Shown here: positions 20,077 to 21,204 of the stretch, piece by piece
How positions within the stretch are numbered: the first letter of the stretch is position 1
How the letters are laid out: each line of letters opens with the position of its first letter
NCBI GenBank assembly: GCA_004357005.1
Contig: SMWH01000175.1
Span: 1-21,204 of the forward strand
Source: Gammaproteobacteria bacterium
GTDB taxonomy: Bacteria > Pseudomonadota > Gammaproteobacteria > SMWH01
Direction of reading: 5' to 3'
DNA length: 21,204 nt
Translations under genes and position numbers: made by a program
Notes under the pieces: model-generated
The model's input: the letters and a program-made list of their open reading frames with translations, nothing else
The model's database searches: none
What the model was told of the DNA's origin: nothing

Positions 20077-21204
20077 ATGAATACGATAAAACGGATATTG
20101 AGGCTGATGACGCCCGCTCTGCTCGCGATGATCATGCTCGGACTGCAGTCCGCGCATGCCGTCACGATCACCAGCGCGTTCACCGGCTCCTGGTACGATC
20201 CCGAAACGCCCGGCCAGGGTTTCAACCTTGAAATCATCGAAGGAGATGATGCCAATCAGGTCCTGGCCTACTGGTACAGCTTCGATGGGGGAGGCAGCTG
20301 GTTCTGGGCTTTCGGCATCGGCGGGATCGATGGTGACACCGCCGTCATACCCATGCAGCGCATCGTGGGTGGCTTGCTAAAGGGCGGCGGCGAGTTCGAG
20401 CCGTGGGCCATCGTCACCTTGTCGTTCAGCGACTGCAACACGGGCGAAGCGGACGCGGAGTTCGACGAGCAGGTCGGCTCCGGCTTCAACGAGCAGGTCG
20501 GCTCGGGCGGACCCATGAATCTCGTGCGCATTACCCAGATCGCGGGTGACGAATGCTCCGGCGGCATTTCTGACGATGGCGATGACCCCGAGGTGTTCGA
20601 GATCTACTTCGACAACACCGGTGTGGCGCCGGAAGCCGTTGGCTTCGCAGAATTCGAAATGCGACCTGACCGTGCCGAGTTCCTGGTAATCACTGAGGAC
20701 CTGCCGCTCGGCAGCTACTACCTCCTGGTGGACGACGAAACCGTCGGCGAATTTGAAGTGTTCGAGAGCGAGCTTGGCGGCACGCGCGGTTCCATCGAAT
20801 TCCGCAGCCCCGCCGAAGGCGATGAATTGCTGCTGGACTTTGACCCCCGGGGCATGCGACTGGACATCGCCGATACCGGCCTGGGGCTGATCTATCTGAC
20901 CACCGTGGCGCCCGCTCAGGGCGACGATCCCAGTGACGGCGATGATGTGAATCCGCCGCCCTTCGGTGAAAACGACGTCACCGAGGTTGGCCTCGAGAAC
21001 ACGGGCATCTACCCGGCAGCCCACGGCTACGCGCGTCTTGAACAGCGGGCCGAGTCGGTGGAGTTTGCCGTCCACGTTCAGGATCTGCCGAACGATCTGT
21101 ACTCACTGTATGTGGCCGGTGATCTGGTCGGACACATCGAGGTAGCATCGATCGTGAAGGCCGGCGACACCCGCGGTGACGTGGTATTCCGCTATCCCGT
21201 GGAG
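20077..21204 (+). CDS. Large acidic secreted protein with internal repeats, cut by right edge
   Basis: An open frame of 376 residues from ATG 20077 (GAGG eight bases upstream) with no stop before the window end. The N-terminus is a signal peptide (about 1-28, ending SAHA before VTIT). Next is an aromatic-rich domain (about 36-118: FTGSWYDPETPGQGFNLEII, YWYSFDGGGSWFWAFGIGG), a type I recall from other hypothetical proteins. Then comes a duplicated FDEQVGSG/FNEQVGSG, and two diverged repeats of about 75-100 residues (about 174-277 and 303-376), each with NTG, EF.V...DLP...Y.L.V...VG..EV and GxxRG. Linkers are Asp/Gly-rich (DDGDDPEV, GDDPSDGDD). Cysteines are few (C120, C160). The very acidic sequence suggests export to a salty or calcium-rich environment. 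Function unknown. Confidence 0.82.
   Translation, partial: MNTIKRILRLMTPALLAMIMLGLQSAHAVTITSAFTGSWYDPETPGQGFNLEIIEGDDANQVLAYWYSFDGGGSWFWAFGIGGIDGDTAVIPMQRIVGGLLKGGGEFEPWAIVTLSFSDCNTGEADAEFDEQVGSGFNEQVGSGGPMNLVRITQIAGDECSGGISDDGDDPEVFEIYFDNTGVAPEAVGFAEFEMRPDRAEFLVITEDLPLGSYYLLVDDETVGEFEVFESELGGTRGSIEFRSPAEGDELLLDFDPRGMRLDIADTGLGLIYLTTVAPAQGDDPSDGDDVNPPPFGENDVTEVGLENTGIYPAAHGYARLEQRAESVEFAVHVQDLPNDLYSLYVAGDLVGHIEVASIVKAGDTRGDVVFRYPVE
20461..20508 (+). repeat. 24-bp tandem duplication inside the secreted-protein gene
   Basis: Two 24-base units (20461-20484 and 20485-20508) begin TTCGACGAGC and TTCAACGAGC and differ at two positions. They encode FDEQVGSG then FNEQVGSG (residues 129-144). It is an in-frame recent duplication in a linker, typical of repeat-expanding surface proteins. 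Confidence 0.85.

Noticed and set aside
19401..20255. Minus-strand open frame opposite the DUF6502 gene and the start of the secreted protein
   Set aside because: The plus strand carries family-matching DUF6502 sequence and a signal peptide; the minus-strand translation is composition-driven and has no family resemblance.
20377..21075. Minus-strand open frame opposite the secreted protein
   Set aside because: The plus frame stays open for 376 codons, has a clear signal peptide, and shows repeat structure; the minus frame does not.

Overview
The window is about 21 kb of G+C-rich chromosome from a Gammaproteobacterium. The evidence is the ubiquinone genes (ubiE-ubiJ-ubiB), hslVU followed by a DUF971 gene, the lptM/dapF/DUF484/xerC string, and the algZ-algR-hemC-hemD-hemX-hemY order familiar from pseudomonads and relatives. 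The pairing of housekeeping genes with a DUF6502 protein and a very acidic secreted protein fits a marine or halophilic lineage (Chromatiales/Ectothiorhodospiraceae- or Wenzhouxiangella-like). That placement is a guess from gene content only.

Left part (1-9269), all on the minus strand. Reading in the direction of transcription: a compact operon lptM - SAM methyltransferase - dapF - DUF484 - xerC with three successive 4-nt overlaps; then hslV-hslU behind a good match to a heat-shock (sigma-32) promoter in the xerC-hslV gap; then a 140-bp element with inverted repeats; then DUF971 - ubiE - ubiJ - ubiB, densely overlapping; then two very small membrane-protein reading frames, the last running off the left edge. 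The usual lysA between lptM and dapF is absent, and a methyltransferase occupies its place.

Middle part (9312-16745), plus strand. A conserved two-TM protein of unknown function, an alpha/beta hydrolase, the LytS-type sensor kinase AlgZ with its LytTR response regulator AlgR, and the heme genes hemC, hemD, hemX and hemY follow with almost no spaces. They end in a hairpin-plus-T-run terminator whose DNA also encodes the C-termini of hemY and of the convergent ferredoxin-reductase gene.

Right part (16751-21204) is looser and more accessory. It holds a 2Fe-2S ferredoxin/FAD/NAD(P)H reductase (minus), a 49-bp tandem repeat, a RimJ-like acetyltransferase (plus), a DUF4399 lipoprotein (minus) whose tail overlaps that of rimJ, a 215-bp divergent spacer with two matching TGTGC-N6-GCACA palindromes, a DUF6502 protein, and the start of a large acidic secreted protein with internal repeats that leaves the window at the right edge.

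No RNA genes, CRISPR arrays, prophage or transposase genes were seen. The most likely place for something undescribed is the palindrome-controlled DUF6502/secreted-protein pair at 19.0-21.2 kb. The inserted repeat inside the hslU-DUF971 junction is also worth attention.
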